From: Lachnospiraceae bacterium G11
GTDB taxonomy: Bacteria > Bacillota > Clostridia > Lachnospirales > Lachnospiraceae
Assembly (NCBI GenBank): GCA_900103495.1
Contig: FMWZ01000014.1
Span: 61,634-125,633 of the forward strand
Direction of reading: 5' to 3'
Length of the DNA stretch: 64,000 nt
In this document: in pieces, positions 1 to 7,703 of the stretch
Layout of the letters: every line of letters begins with the position of its first letter
Position numbering within the stretch: the stretch's first letter is position 1
Notes under the pieces: model-generated
What the model was told of the DNA's origin: nothing
Database searches by the model: none
What the model saw: only the letters and a program-made list of their open reading frames with translations
Made by a program: the position numbers and the translations under genes

Positions 1-1368
1 ACTTCCCGGGAAATTCTCGCATGTAACTTCACTCATCACCCAGTTCCTCGCTTTCTCTATATCGCAGTATCCCTCTTTCTGCAGCAAAACGCCAGTCTTA
101 TCCGCCTTCACGCTTCCATCCATCCTGATGGTTCTGAAGCCTATGGATATATCCGGATTCTGGGAAAGATTCGTCCAATATCCATTATTAATATGAACAG
201 TTTTCAGTTCTTTCCAAAGATAATCATCAATGTCGCTTCTGTTGACTTTCATAAAAGCCACATCGCTTTCCTCGTTCATATCCCCGAACCTGTAAACATG
301 CGCTCTTGTTCCGTCATAGAAGGTGCACGTATCCTCAGGTCCCGAGGCGCCCTTTGCCACATGAGCATTGGTACAGATTGTCACGGATTCATCATCCATA
401 TCCATAACAAAGCCACTGCCCTCCGAATAACCGCCCGGAAAGGGGAATCTGAGATAAACTACACAGGGCTCCATGACTGATAAAACAAAATCGATATCGT
501 CCTCATCATAGTAGCCCGCATCATGAATGTTTATGGCGCCATAGATATGGTCATTATCTTCATTAATTAAATGCTGATTTATTTTCTCCTGAAGTTCCAA
601 AGGGGAGCAAACTGTGATTTTACCGGAAGCCCTGCCCTCAAGTCCGTAGGAATCCGTGGCTTCATAGATTACCTCATACTCCCCCGGCTCCGAAAGGTTT
701 GCCTTCGACATGTCAACGAGCAAATCCTCTGTCACATCACCGTCCACCTCATCAAGGGCGCTGACTCCGACGGCAGGATCGAAGGGCTCGTTTAAAGAAA
801 TATAGATGGGTTTGATTCCCGTTATAGAAGGAGGCGTATCAACAGTTACCCACACCCTCTTAATTGAGGTGTTTCCGCTGTTATCTTCCGCCCCTACAAT
901 GATTTCGTAATCGCCGATGGAGGAAAAGCTGATATCCGCTTTATCATCCACCGTAAGCCTTGAAATCTGTCCCTTATCGCTTACGGATTCAACAAATTTC
1001 TCAGCCTTGTAAACCTCTCCCGTTGCAAGGTACAAAGTATCCTTTGTAACCTCAAGTTCAGGAGGAGTTGTATCCTCAATGGTTACACGGCACTCAAACT
1101 CCTGCCATGCATGTTTTATAAAAATCGTATACTCTCCAACCCTGCTTTCATCAAGTTCGGAGGCATCCACCTTTGCAAGATCTACGGACCATTTCTGCCC
1201 CGTAATATAACTGGAGGGGGCTACGCTTACCGTATCCCCCAACTCATAAGTTACGTTATTAATCTTTTGTTCTACTCTGAAGCACAACAAGAAAACTGCT
1301 GTAACAGTCAAAAGAAACAGTGTTGTACATACAGCCGCTATGATTCTTGCTCTTTTCTTCCTCTTCAA
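1..1368 (-). CDS. Membrane-anchored surface protein with Ig-like repeats and a trypsin-like protease domain (partial, 3' end outside window)
   Basis: 456 codons read open to the left edge, so the C-terminus is missing. The N-terminus has a Lys/Arg-rich start and one hydrophobic helix at about residues 8-27. Then come two or three Ig-like (DUF5011/HYR-type) segments containing DTTPPELEV, DNSGNTS and DTPPSITGI. Near the cut end is a trypsin-like (S1C, DegP-type) start: GSGFVMD, TNAHVA (catalytic His) and SDVAFMKV (expected catalytic Asp). The GxSGG serine motif would lie outside the window. The start is a TTG, because the frame is closed by a stop just upstream; AAGGA lies 9 nt before it. It follows the 107-residue gene by 12 nt, so they are probably one transcript. 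The protease assignment rests on motifs I translated by hand. Confidence 0.72.
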   Translation of the reverse strand, partial: MKRKKRARIIAAVCTTLFLLTVTAVFLLCFRVEQKINNVTYELGDTVSVAPSSYITGQKWSVDLAKVDASELDESRVGEYTIFIKHAWQEFECRVTIEDTTPPELEVTKDTLYLATGEVYKAEKFVESVSDKGQISRLTVDDKADISFSSIGDYEIIVGAEDNSGNTSIKRVWVTVDTPPSITGIKPIYISLNEPFDPAVGVSALDEVDGDVTEDLLVDMSKANLSEPGEYEVIYEATDSYGLEGRASGKITVCSPLELQEKINQHLINEDNDHIYGAINIHDAGYYDEDDIDFVLSVMEPCVVYLRFPFPGGYSEGSGFVMDMDDESVTICTNAHVAKGASGPEDTCTFYDGTRAHVYRFGDMNEESDVAFMKVNRSDIDDYLWKELKTVHINNGYWTNLSQNPDISIGFRTIRMDGSVKADKTGVLLQKEGYCDIEKARNWVMSEVTCENFPGS

Positions 1369-1380
1369 AATGAGCCGTCC

Positions 1381-1704
1381 TTAGTTCTTCCAGTCAAGAA
1401 TAGAAACTGATTTCTTTAACTTCTTATTTACTGTATAAACAATGTTATCAAAGGCCATGTCGTCCATCTTGGCCCATTCGCCGCCCATGGCATTCTTAAG
1501 GATTCTTGTGGGCTGCTCCAAAAACGAAATCATCTCCTCCGGATGGTATGTCCACAATCCTGCAGAGTCCTCATCCTTTCCAAGGTGAATCTTTACAGCA
1601 TCCTTGAGAAATCTCTTTTCTTTCTCCTCCTGGGTCTCGGCGTGTGTTGCTGAACTGCCCTCCAATAAAGCTTTTAACGCCATTAAGTTGTCCATATCGC
1701 TCAT
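1381..1704 (-). CDS. Small hydrophilic protein of unknown function (107 aa)
   Basis: I do not recognise the family. The protein is charged and soluble-looking, with no signal peptide or membrane helix. A GGAG motif stands about 8 nt before the ATG, and the stop is 12 nt from the TTG start of the protease-like surface protein, so the two are probably co-transcribed. Residues 50-95 (GLWTYHPEEM, GGEWAKMDDMAFDNIVY) contain several aromatic residues and may form a small folded domain. A role linked to the downstream protease is only a guess from position. Confidence 0.6.
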   Translation of the reverse strand: MSDMDNLMALKALLEGSSATHAETQEEKEKRFLKDAVKIHLGKDEDSAGLWTYHPEEMISFLEQPTRILKNAMGGEWAKMDDMAFDNIVYTVNKKLKKSVSILDWKN

Positions 1705-1832
1705 GTCGATTCTCCATTCTGCAGGCCCACTTTATGGCGCCTGCCCTAAACTTTACCTTCCAATAATTAACATAACAAAAACAGTCGTAATTTTCAAGAT
1801 TTTTGGTATAATAATGGAGGAGGACAAAGACT

Positions 1833-3203
1833 ATGAAATATGATGTTATTATTATCGGGGCGGGCCCCGGCGGTATCTTCTCCGCATACGAACTTATGAA
1901 GAAGAAACCGGAACTCAAAATTGCCGTTTTTGAAGCCGGTTATACATTGGAGAAAAGGAAATGTCCCATTGACGGAGACAAGGTAAAATCCTGTATCAAG
2001 TGCGAAACCTGTGCAATTATGAACGGCTTTGGAGGTGCAGGTGCTTTTTCCGATGGTAAATACAATATCACCAACGACTTTGGCGGAACCTTGTTCGAGT
2101 ATATCGGCAAGAACAAAGCTCTTGAGCTCATGAGATATGTTGACGACATCAACATGAGCCACGGTGGTGAGGGTACCAAGCTTTTCTCAACAGCAGGAAG
2201 TGAATTCAAGAAGATCTGCATGCAGAATAAGCTTACCCTTCTCGATGCCAGCGTAAGACATCTCGGAACAGATATTAACTATATCGTTCTTGAGAATATA
2301 TATAATGAAATGAAAGATCACGTGGATTTCTACTTCCACACCCCCGTTGAGACCGTTAAGGTTCTGGATCCCGGATACAGAGTTATCTACAAGGGCGGCG
2401 AGGCAGACTGCGACAAGTGTATTATTTCCGTAGGCCGTAGCGGAAGTAAATGGATGGAGAATCTTTGTAAAGAGCTCAACATCGAAACCAGCTCCAACAG
2501 AGTGGATATCGGTGTCAGAGTCGAGATTCCCGCAGTTATCTTCTCTCACCTTACAGACAAGCTCTACGAGTCCAAGATTGTATACCGTACTGAGAAGTTC
2601 GAGGACAGAGTAAGGACCTTCTGTATGAACCCCAACGGTATAGTTGTTAACGAGAACACAAACGGCATCGTTACCGTTAACGGACACAGCTTTGAGGATC
2701 CCGACAAGAAGACGGAAAACACCAACTTTGCTCTTCTTGTGGCCAAGCATTTCTCAGAGCCCTTTAAAGACAGTAACGGATACGGTGAAAGCATCGCAAG
2801 ACTTTCCAACATGCTGGGAGGCGGCGTAATCGTTCAGAGATTCGGTGACCTTGAAAGAGGAAGAAGAAGTAACACCAAGAGAATTGAGGAAGGCACAATA
2901 AGACCTACGCTTAACGCCACACCCGGTGATTTAAGCCTTGTTCTTCCCAAGAGAATACTCGACGGCATCATCGAGATGATACACGCACTGGATAAGATTG
3001 CACCCGGTACCGCCAATGAGGATACTCTCCTTTATGGTGTGGAGGTCAAGTTCTATAATATGGAAGTTAAACTTGATAACAATCTGGAGACCAACTACAA
3101 AGGTCTTTATGTTATCGGCGACGGCAGCGGCGTAACCCACTCCCTGTCCCACGCTTCAGCCAGTGGAATCTACGTAGCAAGACAAATCATTAATCAGGCA
3201 TAA
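1833..3203 (+). CDS. FAD-dependent dehydrogenase-like protein (COG2509 type, 456 aa)
   Basis: The N-terminal Rossmann motif GAGPGG (residues 9-14) and the C-terminal LYVIGDGSG motif followed by THSLSHASASG mark an FAD-binding two-dinucleotide fold. Residues 44-60 carry four cysteines (C44, C54, C57, C60) just before GFGGAGAFSDGK, a pattern typical of uncharacterised FAD proteins annotated as NAD(FAD)-utilising dehydrogenases. The substrate is unknown. GGAGGAGG lies about 10 nt before the ATG. The stop is 18 nt from the deoD ATG, so the two are probably an operon. Length fits the shorter members of the family, which lack the N-terminal extension. Confidence 0.82.
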   Translation: MKYDVIIIGAGPGGIFSAYELMKKKPELKIAVFEAGYTLEKRKCPIDGDKVKSCIKCETCAIMNGFGGAGAFSDGKYNITNDFGGTLFEYIGKNKALELMRYVDDINMSHGGEGTKLFSTAGSEFKKICMQNKLTLLDASVRHLGTDINYIVLENIYNEMKDHVDFYFHTPVETVKVLDPGYRVIYKGGEADCDKCIISVGRSGSKWMENLCKELNIETSSNRVDIGVRVEIPAVIFSHLTDKLYESKIVYRTEKFEDRVRTFCMNPNGIVVNENTNGIVTVNGHSFEDPDKKTENTNFALLVAKHFSEPFKDSNGYGESIARLSNMLGGGVIVQRFGDLERGRRSNTKRIEEGTIRPTLNATPGDLSLVLPKRILDGIIEMIHALDKIAPGTANEDTLLYGVEVKFYNMEVKLDNNLETNYKGLYVIGDGSGVTHSLSHASASGIYVARQIINQA

Positions 3204-3221
3204 TTCAGGAGGAATATATCC

Positions 3222-3938
3222 ATGTCAACACCACACAACGAGGCCGAAAAAGGTCAAATTGCCAAAACTGTTCTCATGCCGGGAGACCCCTTAAGAGCAA
3301 AATATGTTGCAGAGAACTTTTTGGAGAACCCCAAGCTTGTCAACAAGGTAAGAAACGCTTTTGCTTACACAGGCACATACAAAGGAAAGGAAGTATCTGT
3401 AATGGCCAGCGGTATGGGAATGCCCTCCATCGGCATCTACTCATACGAGCTTTACCATTTCTATGATGTGGAGAACATCATAAGAATCGGTTCCGCAGGT
3501 GGATATGACAATTCACTTCACGTTTATGACACAGTTTTAGCGGATTCTGCTTTTTCCAACTCATCATACGCTTTGATTCAGGGCGGCGATGCTTCGGATG
3601 TTCAGTATCCCAGTGAGAAGCTGAACGAGACTATCAAAGAATCTGCAAAGGATCTGGGAATAAAGCTTACAACAGGAAGAATTCACTCAGCTGACGTGTT
3701 CTATTATGAGCCGGATCAGCCGGATTACACCCATTTCAGAGATGACTGCAACTGCATTGCCGTTGAAATGGAAAGCTTTGCTCTCTTCCACAACGCAAGA
3801 ATGGCTGACAAGAACGCAGCCTGTCTTCTCACTATTTCCGATACATTGGGAACCCACGAGGACACCACTCCCGAAGAACGTGAGAAACACTTTAACGACA
3901 TGATAAAGATTGCTCTCGAAACAGCACTCAGAGCATAA
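3222..3938 (+). CDS. deoD: Purine nucleoside phosphorylase, DeoD type (238 aa)
   Basis: Cleaves purine nucleosides with phosphate to free base and ribose-1-phosphate in the cytoplasm (purine salvage). Diagnostic motifs: MPGDPLRAK near residue 20, SGMGMPSIGIYSYEL (phosphate and ribose site), IRIGSAGG and VEMESFAL (ribose-binding Met-Glu). The end reads TISDTLGTHEDTTPEER, within the normal DeoD layout; length is also normal for the hexameric PNP family. AGGAGG lies 9-10 nt before the ATG. It sits 18 nt after the FAD protein gene and is followed directly by a very long perfect hairpin that can act as terminator. A nucleobase permease lies far away at 61175, not in the same unit. Confidence 0.93.
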   Translation: MSTPHNEAEKGQIAKTVLMPGDPLRAKYVAENFLENPKLVNKVRNAFAYTGTYKGKEVSVMASGMGMPSIGIYSYELYHFYDVENIIRIGSAGGYDNSLHVYDTVLADSAFSNSSYALIQGGDASDVQYPSEKLNETIKESAKDLGIKLTTGRIHSADVFYYEPDQPDYTHFRDDCNCIAVEMESFALFHNARMADKNAACLLTISDTLGTHEDTTPEEREKHFNDMIKIALETALRA

Positions 3939-3946
3939 AATCAGAT

Positions 3947-4031
3947 AAAAGGTGCAGAATGGGGACAGGCCCCGATTGCACGTCCGAAAAAGGATGTGCA
4001 ATCGGGGCCTGTCCCCATTCTGCACCTTTTT
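3947..4031 (+). repeat. Long perfect palindrome, REP/MITE-like; also able to terminate deoD transcription
   Basis: The left arm 3947-3981 is an exact reverse complement of 3996-4030 (35 bp). The stem extends by one G-T wobble and three more pairs to a GAAAAA loop (3986-3991), giving about 39 paired bases. The ends are AAAA and TTTTT, so the RNA form is a strong rho-independent terminator. The stem is far longer than the other terminators here, and its outer arm is shared with 58077-58139, which suggests a dispersed repeat family. Confidence 0.85.
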
Positions 4032-4044
4032 GTGCAATTTGCCC

Positions 4045-4072
4045 TTGACATTTCAAGAAAAATATATATTAT
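4045..4072 (+). promoter_or_regulatory. Promoter of the feoAB operon
   Basis: TTGACA at 4045-4050 and TATTAT at 4067-4072 with a 16-bp spacer, located after the deoD hairpin and about 107 bp before feoA. The predicted start site falls within the GCTAAC repeat region. Confidence 0.65.
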
Positions 4073-4130
4073 TAGTTAGTGAGTGCTAACTGATTTTGTG
4101 TTATGCTAACCAATTTTAGTTTAAGCTAAC
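4072..4130 (+). promoter_or_regulatory. Putative metal-regulator operator region with three GCTAAC repeats at 20-bp pitch
   Basis: GCTAAC occurs at 4085-4090, 4105-4110 and 4125-4130, exactly 20 bp apart (two helical turns). The first and third belong to TTAG-N6-CTAA dyads: TTAGTTAG-TGAGTG-CTAACTGA at 4072-4093, and TTAG-TTTAAG-CTAA at 4116-4129. The half-site resembles the TTAG/CTAA arms bound by DtxR/IdeR/MntR-type metalloregulators, which would fit iron-dependent repression of feo. The regulator gene is not in the window. Confidence 0.5.
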
Positions 4131-4178
4131 CCCCAAAGCAAACAAACAAGCAAATCTAACATAAGGAAAGGTGACTAT

Positions 4179-4394
4179 ATGATGACATTAAATGAAGCCG
4201 AATTAGGCAAGGAATACACCATCACTGATGTCGATACCATGGGTGATGACGAAATCGAGAGCTTTCTCTTCTCTCTCGGATGCTATAGCGGTGAAAAAAT
4301 TACCGTGGTTGACAAGAAGAAGAATCTTGTAGTTTCCATCAAGGATGCAAGATACAACATCGACCCCGAATTGGCCGGGGCAATATCAATTTAG
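4179..4394 (+). CDS. feoA: FeoA, ferrous iron transport accessory protein (71 aa)
   Basis: Small SH3-like cytoplasmic protein that partners FeoB. The sequence has the family layout: LNEAELGKEYTI at the start, a central LFSLGCYSGEKITVV segment (usually LxxLGxxxGxxI) and a C-terminal DARYNIDPELAGAI strand pair. Length is typical. AAGGAAAGG precedes the ATG; a second ATG follows at once, so the start is uncertain by one codon. feoB begins 70 bp downstream. Between them a weak hairpin (4405-4411 with 4422-4428) may adjust relative expression. Confidence 0.9.
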   Translation: MMTLNEAELGKEYTITDVDTMGDDEIESFLFSLGCYSGEKITVVDKKKNLVVSIKDARYNIDPELAGAISI

Positions 4395-4464
4395 TATGTA
4401 AGGAGCAGGGATTGTTTTTTGTCCCTGCATTCTGCATATAGAGCACATTTTAGGAGGAAAGAAA

Positions 4465-6456
4465 ATGAGAATTGCTTTAACGGGTAACCCGAACAGTGGT
4501 AAAACCACTATGTACAATGCGCTTACCGGAAGAAGCGAAAAAATAGGTAACTGGGCTGGCGTTACCGTAGACAAGAAAGAGTTCGCCGTCAAGAAAGCCT
4601 ATAATGAAACAGGCAAGGAAATCATCGCGGTGGATTTACCCGGTGCATATTCCATGTCCCCTTTTACTTCTGAGGAAAGTATCACAAGCAGCTATGTTAA
4701 GAATGAGCATCCCGATGCAATTATTAACATTGTTGACGAAACAAACTTAAGCAGAAGCTTATTCTTCACCACACAGCTCCTTGAGCTTGGTATTCCTGTA
4801 GTCGTTGCTTTAAACAAGCACGATATCACAGAGAAGAAAGGAAATAAGGTTGACGCCAAGGCATTATCCGAAAAACTTGGCTGTCCCGTTATTGATACGG
4901 TTTCAACATCCGAATCAGGAATTAAGGAAGCTGTTGCTGCCGCTGCCGCTTTGGAAGGCAAAGGTCAGAAAGCTCCCTATGTTCAGGGTGATATCGATCT
5001 CACCAACAAGGATGCAGTTGAAGCTGCCGACAGAAAGCGTTTCGACTTCGTAAACAAGATTGTTAAAGAAGTTGAAGAAAGAAAAACATTTACAAAAGAC
5101 GTAACCATCGGCGACAAGATTGATAAGATTGTTACACATCCTGTCCTCGGTCTTATTATCTTTGCTGCCATCATGTTCGTTGTTTTCTATGTATCACAGA
5201 CAACTGTAGGTACATGGATTGCTGATATTATTGTAGGCTGGATTGAAACCTTCCAGGAATGGGTAGGCGAGATGATGGCTGATGCCAATCCCCTTCTCTA
5301 CGCACTTCTTGTTGATGGTATCATCGGCGGTGTTGGTGCCGTTGTTGGTTTCCTTCCCCTTGTAATGGTAATGTACTTCCTGATTGCCCTTTTAGAGGAT
5401 TGCGGTTACATGGCTCGTGCCACTGTAGTTCTTGACCCCATCTTCAAACGTGTAGGTCTCTCAGGTAAGTCAGTTATCCCCATGATTATCGGTACCGGTT
5501 GCGGTATCCCCGCTATCATGGCATGTCGTACTATTCGTAACGAAAGAGAGCGTCGTTCCACAGCTATGCTTGCAACATTCATGCCCTGTGGCGCAAAGCT
5601 CCCTGTTATCGCACTTTTCGCAGGCGCATTCTTCCCTGAATCAACCTGGGTAAGCTTCGTTTGCTATATGCTTGGTATTGTTCTTGTACTTCTCGGTGCT
5701 TTGTTGATTAAGTACGTTACAGGCGCTAAGTTCCGTAAGTCCTTCTTCATTATTGAGCTTCCCGAGTACAAGGTTCCCAGCCTTATGTTTGCAGTTAAAT
5801 CCATGTTAGAGCGTGGTAAAGCATACATCATCAAAGCAGGTACAATCATTCTCGTATGTAACACAGTTGTACAGATTATGCAGTCCTTCGACTTCTCATT
5901 CAATCCCGTTGAGGAAGGTATGGAGTCAACCTCAATCCTTGCAGGCGTTGCAGGTCCCTTCTCCTATATTCTTATCCCCATCATCGGTATTGCCTCATGG
6001 CAGCTTGCAGCAGCAGCTGTTACAGGCTTCATTGCAAAAGAGAACGTTGTAGGTACCATCGCAACATGTTTTGCAATCACAAACTTCATCGATACAGAAG
6101 AGCTTGAATTAATCGGCGAAGGCAACGCAGTTGCTGCCGTTATGGGTATCACAAAAGTTGCTGCTTTGGCATATTTGATGTTCAACCTTTACACACCTCC
6201 CTGCTTCGCAGCTTTGGGTGCTATGAACTCAGAGATGAAGTCCCAGAAGTGGTTATGGGGTGCAATCGGTCTCCAGCTTGCTACAGGTTTCACAGTTGGT
6301 TACCTTGTATATCAGTTCGGTACCCTCTTCACCACAGGTTCCCTTGGAGCAGGCTTTATCGGTGGACTTGTTGCAATCCTGGTATTTGCTGCTATAATCA
6401 TATTAATCGCAAGAAAGAATCGTGCAGCTGTTGCAGCCGAGTACAAGCTCGACTAG
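4465..6456 (+). CDS. feoB: FeoB ferrous iron transporter (663 aa)
   Basis: Membrane GTPase that imports Fe(II). The N-terminal G domain shows G1 GNPNSGKTT (residues 7-15), G3 DLPGAYS (57-63) and G4 NKHD (117-120). A membrane core of about eight or more helices follows from roughly residue 225, including the conserved gate-like segments with GCGIPAIMACRT and MPCGAKLPV. Length is in the normal range for single-chain FeoB. AGGAGG is 9-10 nt before the ATG. The gene is the second of three in the feo operon and is followed 18 nt later by a Cys-rich peptide gene. Confidence 0.95.
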   Translation: MRIALTGNPNSGKTTMYNALTGRSEKIGNWAGVTVDKKEFAVKKAYNETGKEIIAVDLPGAYSMSPFTSEESITSSYVKNEHPDAIINIVDETNLSRSLFFTTQLLELGIPVVVALNKHDITEKKGNKVDAKALSEKLGCPVIDTVSTSESGIKEAVAAAAALEGKGQKAPYVQGDIDLTNKDAVEAADRKRFDFVNKIVKEVEERKTFTKDVTIGDKIDKIVTHPVLGLIIFAAIMFVVFYVSQTTVGTWIADIIVGWIETFQEWVGEMMADANPLLYALLVDGIIGGVGAVVGFLPLVMVMYFLIALLEDCGYMARATVVLDPIFKRVGLSGKSVIPMIIGTGCGIPAIMACRTIRNERERRSTAMLATFMPCGAKLPVIALFAGAFFPESTWVSFVCYMLGIVLVLLGALLIKYVTGAKFRKSFFIIELPEYKVPSLMFAVKSMLERGKAYIIKAGTIILVCNTVVQIMQSFDFSFNPVEEGMESTSILAGVAGPFSYILIPIIGIASWQLAAAAVTGFIAKENVVGTIATCFAITNFIDTEELELIGEGNAVAAVMGITKVAALAYLMFNLYTPPCFAALGAMNSEMKSQKWLWGAIGLQLATGFTVGYLVYQFGTLFTTGSLGAGFIGGLVAILVFAAIIILIARKNRAAVAAEYKLD

Positions 6457-6474
6457 TTTAGAAAAGGAATTATT

Positions 6475-6642
6475 ATGGGAAGTATCCTTGCAAACATTAT
6501 CATTATAGCCATAGTTGTTTTGGCGGTAGGTGGCGCAAGCTACTATATCCATAAAGAAAAGAAAAAAGGACGTCCCTGTATAGGATGTCCCATGGCCGGC
6601 GATTGTGCCAAGGCCAAAGCCGGAATGGCTTGTAAAAAGTAA
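6475..6642 (+). CDS. FeoB-associated Cys-rich membrane peptide (55 aa)
   Basis: Translated directly from the sequence. An ATG at 6475 preceded by AAAAGGAA opens a 55-residue frame that ends in TAA at 6640-6642. It has a single hydrophobic helix (residues 5-25), a basic KEKKKGR stretch, and a C-terminal tail with C35, C38, C44 and C53 (PCIGCPMAGDC then MACKK). This is the form of the FeoB-associated Cys-rich membrane protein family, small partners found after feoB in Firmicutes. A metal-binding or pore-assembly role is inferred from the family and the position. A terminator follows within 6 nt. Confidence 0.85.
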   Translation: MGSILANIIIIAIVVLAVGGASYYIHKEKKKGRPCIGCPMAGDCAKAKAGMACKK

Positions 6643-6647
6643 AAAAT

Positions 6648-6674
6648 AAAGACAGGGCATTTTGCCCTGTCTTT
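6648..6674. terminator. Bidirectional terminator between feo operon and maltose operon
   Basis: A 12-bp stem (6648-6659 with 6663-6674) around a TTT loop, flanked by A and T runs on both sides. It serves the feo operon on the plus strand and the LacI gene, whose stop is at 6676, on the minus strand. Confidence 0.85.
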
Positions 6675-6675
6675 T

Positions 6676-7674
6676 CTATTTTGTTGATTCTTTTAAAACC
6701 ACTTCAAATCCCAGAAGCTTCTTTCTGGTCTCCGGTTCATGCTTGATGCACTGAAGAAGGGTCTTGCAGCTTTCCATGCCAAGCTCTCTCACATCAAAGT
6801 TAAGAGAAGTAATGGCAGGTTCATTGTATTCCAGGGTGGAACTGTTATAGAAGGATGCCACCTTGATTTCATTCGGCACCGAAATCTTCATAACCTTAAG
6901 GCGGTTAAGAACATACGCGCAGATTGCGTCGTCCATGCAGATGATGCAGTCTGCTTTATTTTTCACCAGTTTCTCAACCACGGCATCGATATTGGCACCG
7001 TATTCCACATCTGTATAAACCAGCTCCTTAATGGGCTCCACTCCCGCTTCCTCATGGGCATCCACGAAGCCTTTAAGTCTGTTGCTGTTTACGATATAGC
7101 CAAGGGAACTTCCGATAAGCGCAAGTCTCTTAAAGCCCTTTCCAAGAAGAACTCCCGTAAGTTCCTTGCAGGCATTTACATGATCGTTATCCACCTGGAC
7201 AACCTCATCATTCCTGGAGGAACCGATTGTTACGAAAGGAATCTTCTTTTCGGTGAGAAACTTCTCAGCCAGATCGTTCTCATAGGTACGGCCGATAATA
7301 ACACCGTCGACCTTATTGTTGGTAATAAGCCTCTCAAGCTGCGAAATATCGTTCTCTCTCACCATGGTGATTACCACGTCGTAATCACGCTCAGCCGCGT
7401 AGGTACATATTCCCCACAAACAATTCTGAAAAAACGGAAGATCCACAAGGCCGTAATCCCCGGGGACAGCGAAGCCAATATTGTAAGTCCTGTTCTTGGC
7501 AAGGCCACGAGCTATGGCATTTGGCTTATATCCGGCCTTTTCAATGTAGGCCATAACCTTGGCTCTGGTGCCTTCGCTGATTCTTCCTTTTCCCGAAATT
7601 GCCCTGGAAACCGTGGTCTTCGATATCTTCAGCTCTTCGGCAATATCGTCAATAGTTTGCTTTTTCTCTTTCAT
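6676..7674 (-). CDS. LacI-family regulator of the alpha-glucan operon (332 aa)
   Basis: An N-terminal helix-turn-helix (TIDDIAEELKISKTTVSRAI) is followed by the LacI hinge (KPNAIARGLA) and a periplasmic-binding-protein-like ligand domain. Length is normal for LacI/GalR. It is the last gene of the malEFG-amylase-GH13 operon, 29 bp after the GH13 gene, so it should be co-regulated with its targets. The operator GCAATCGGTTGC at 15282-15293 next to the malE start site fits the GCAA-NCGN-TTGC pattern of MalR-like members, so I infer a maltose/maltodextrin-responsive repressor. Confidence 0.88.
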   Translation of the reverse strand: MKEKKQTIDDIAEELKISKTTVSRAISGKGRISEGTRAKVMAYIEKAGYKPNAIARGLAKNRTYNIGFAVPGDYGLVDLPFFQNCLWGICTYAAERDYDVVITMVRENDISQLERLITNNKVDGVIIGRTYENDLAEKFLTEKKIPFVTIGSSRNDEVVQVDNDHVNACKELTGVLLGKGFKRLALIGSSLGYIVNSNRLKGFVDAHEEAGVEPIKELVYTDVEYGANIDAVVEKLVKNKADCIICMDDAICAYVLNRLKVMKISVPNEIKVASFYNSSTLEYNEPAITSLNFDVRELGMESCKTLLQCIKHEPETRKKLLGFEVVLKESTK

Positions 7675-7703
7675 TCCCGTTATAACCCCTATACTGCCAA
7701 TGT

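Noticed and set aside
1807..1812. TATAAT as promoter of the FAD protein gene
   Set aside because: It is so close to the ATG that the transcript would start within the ribosome-binding site, and no -35 box is present.
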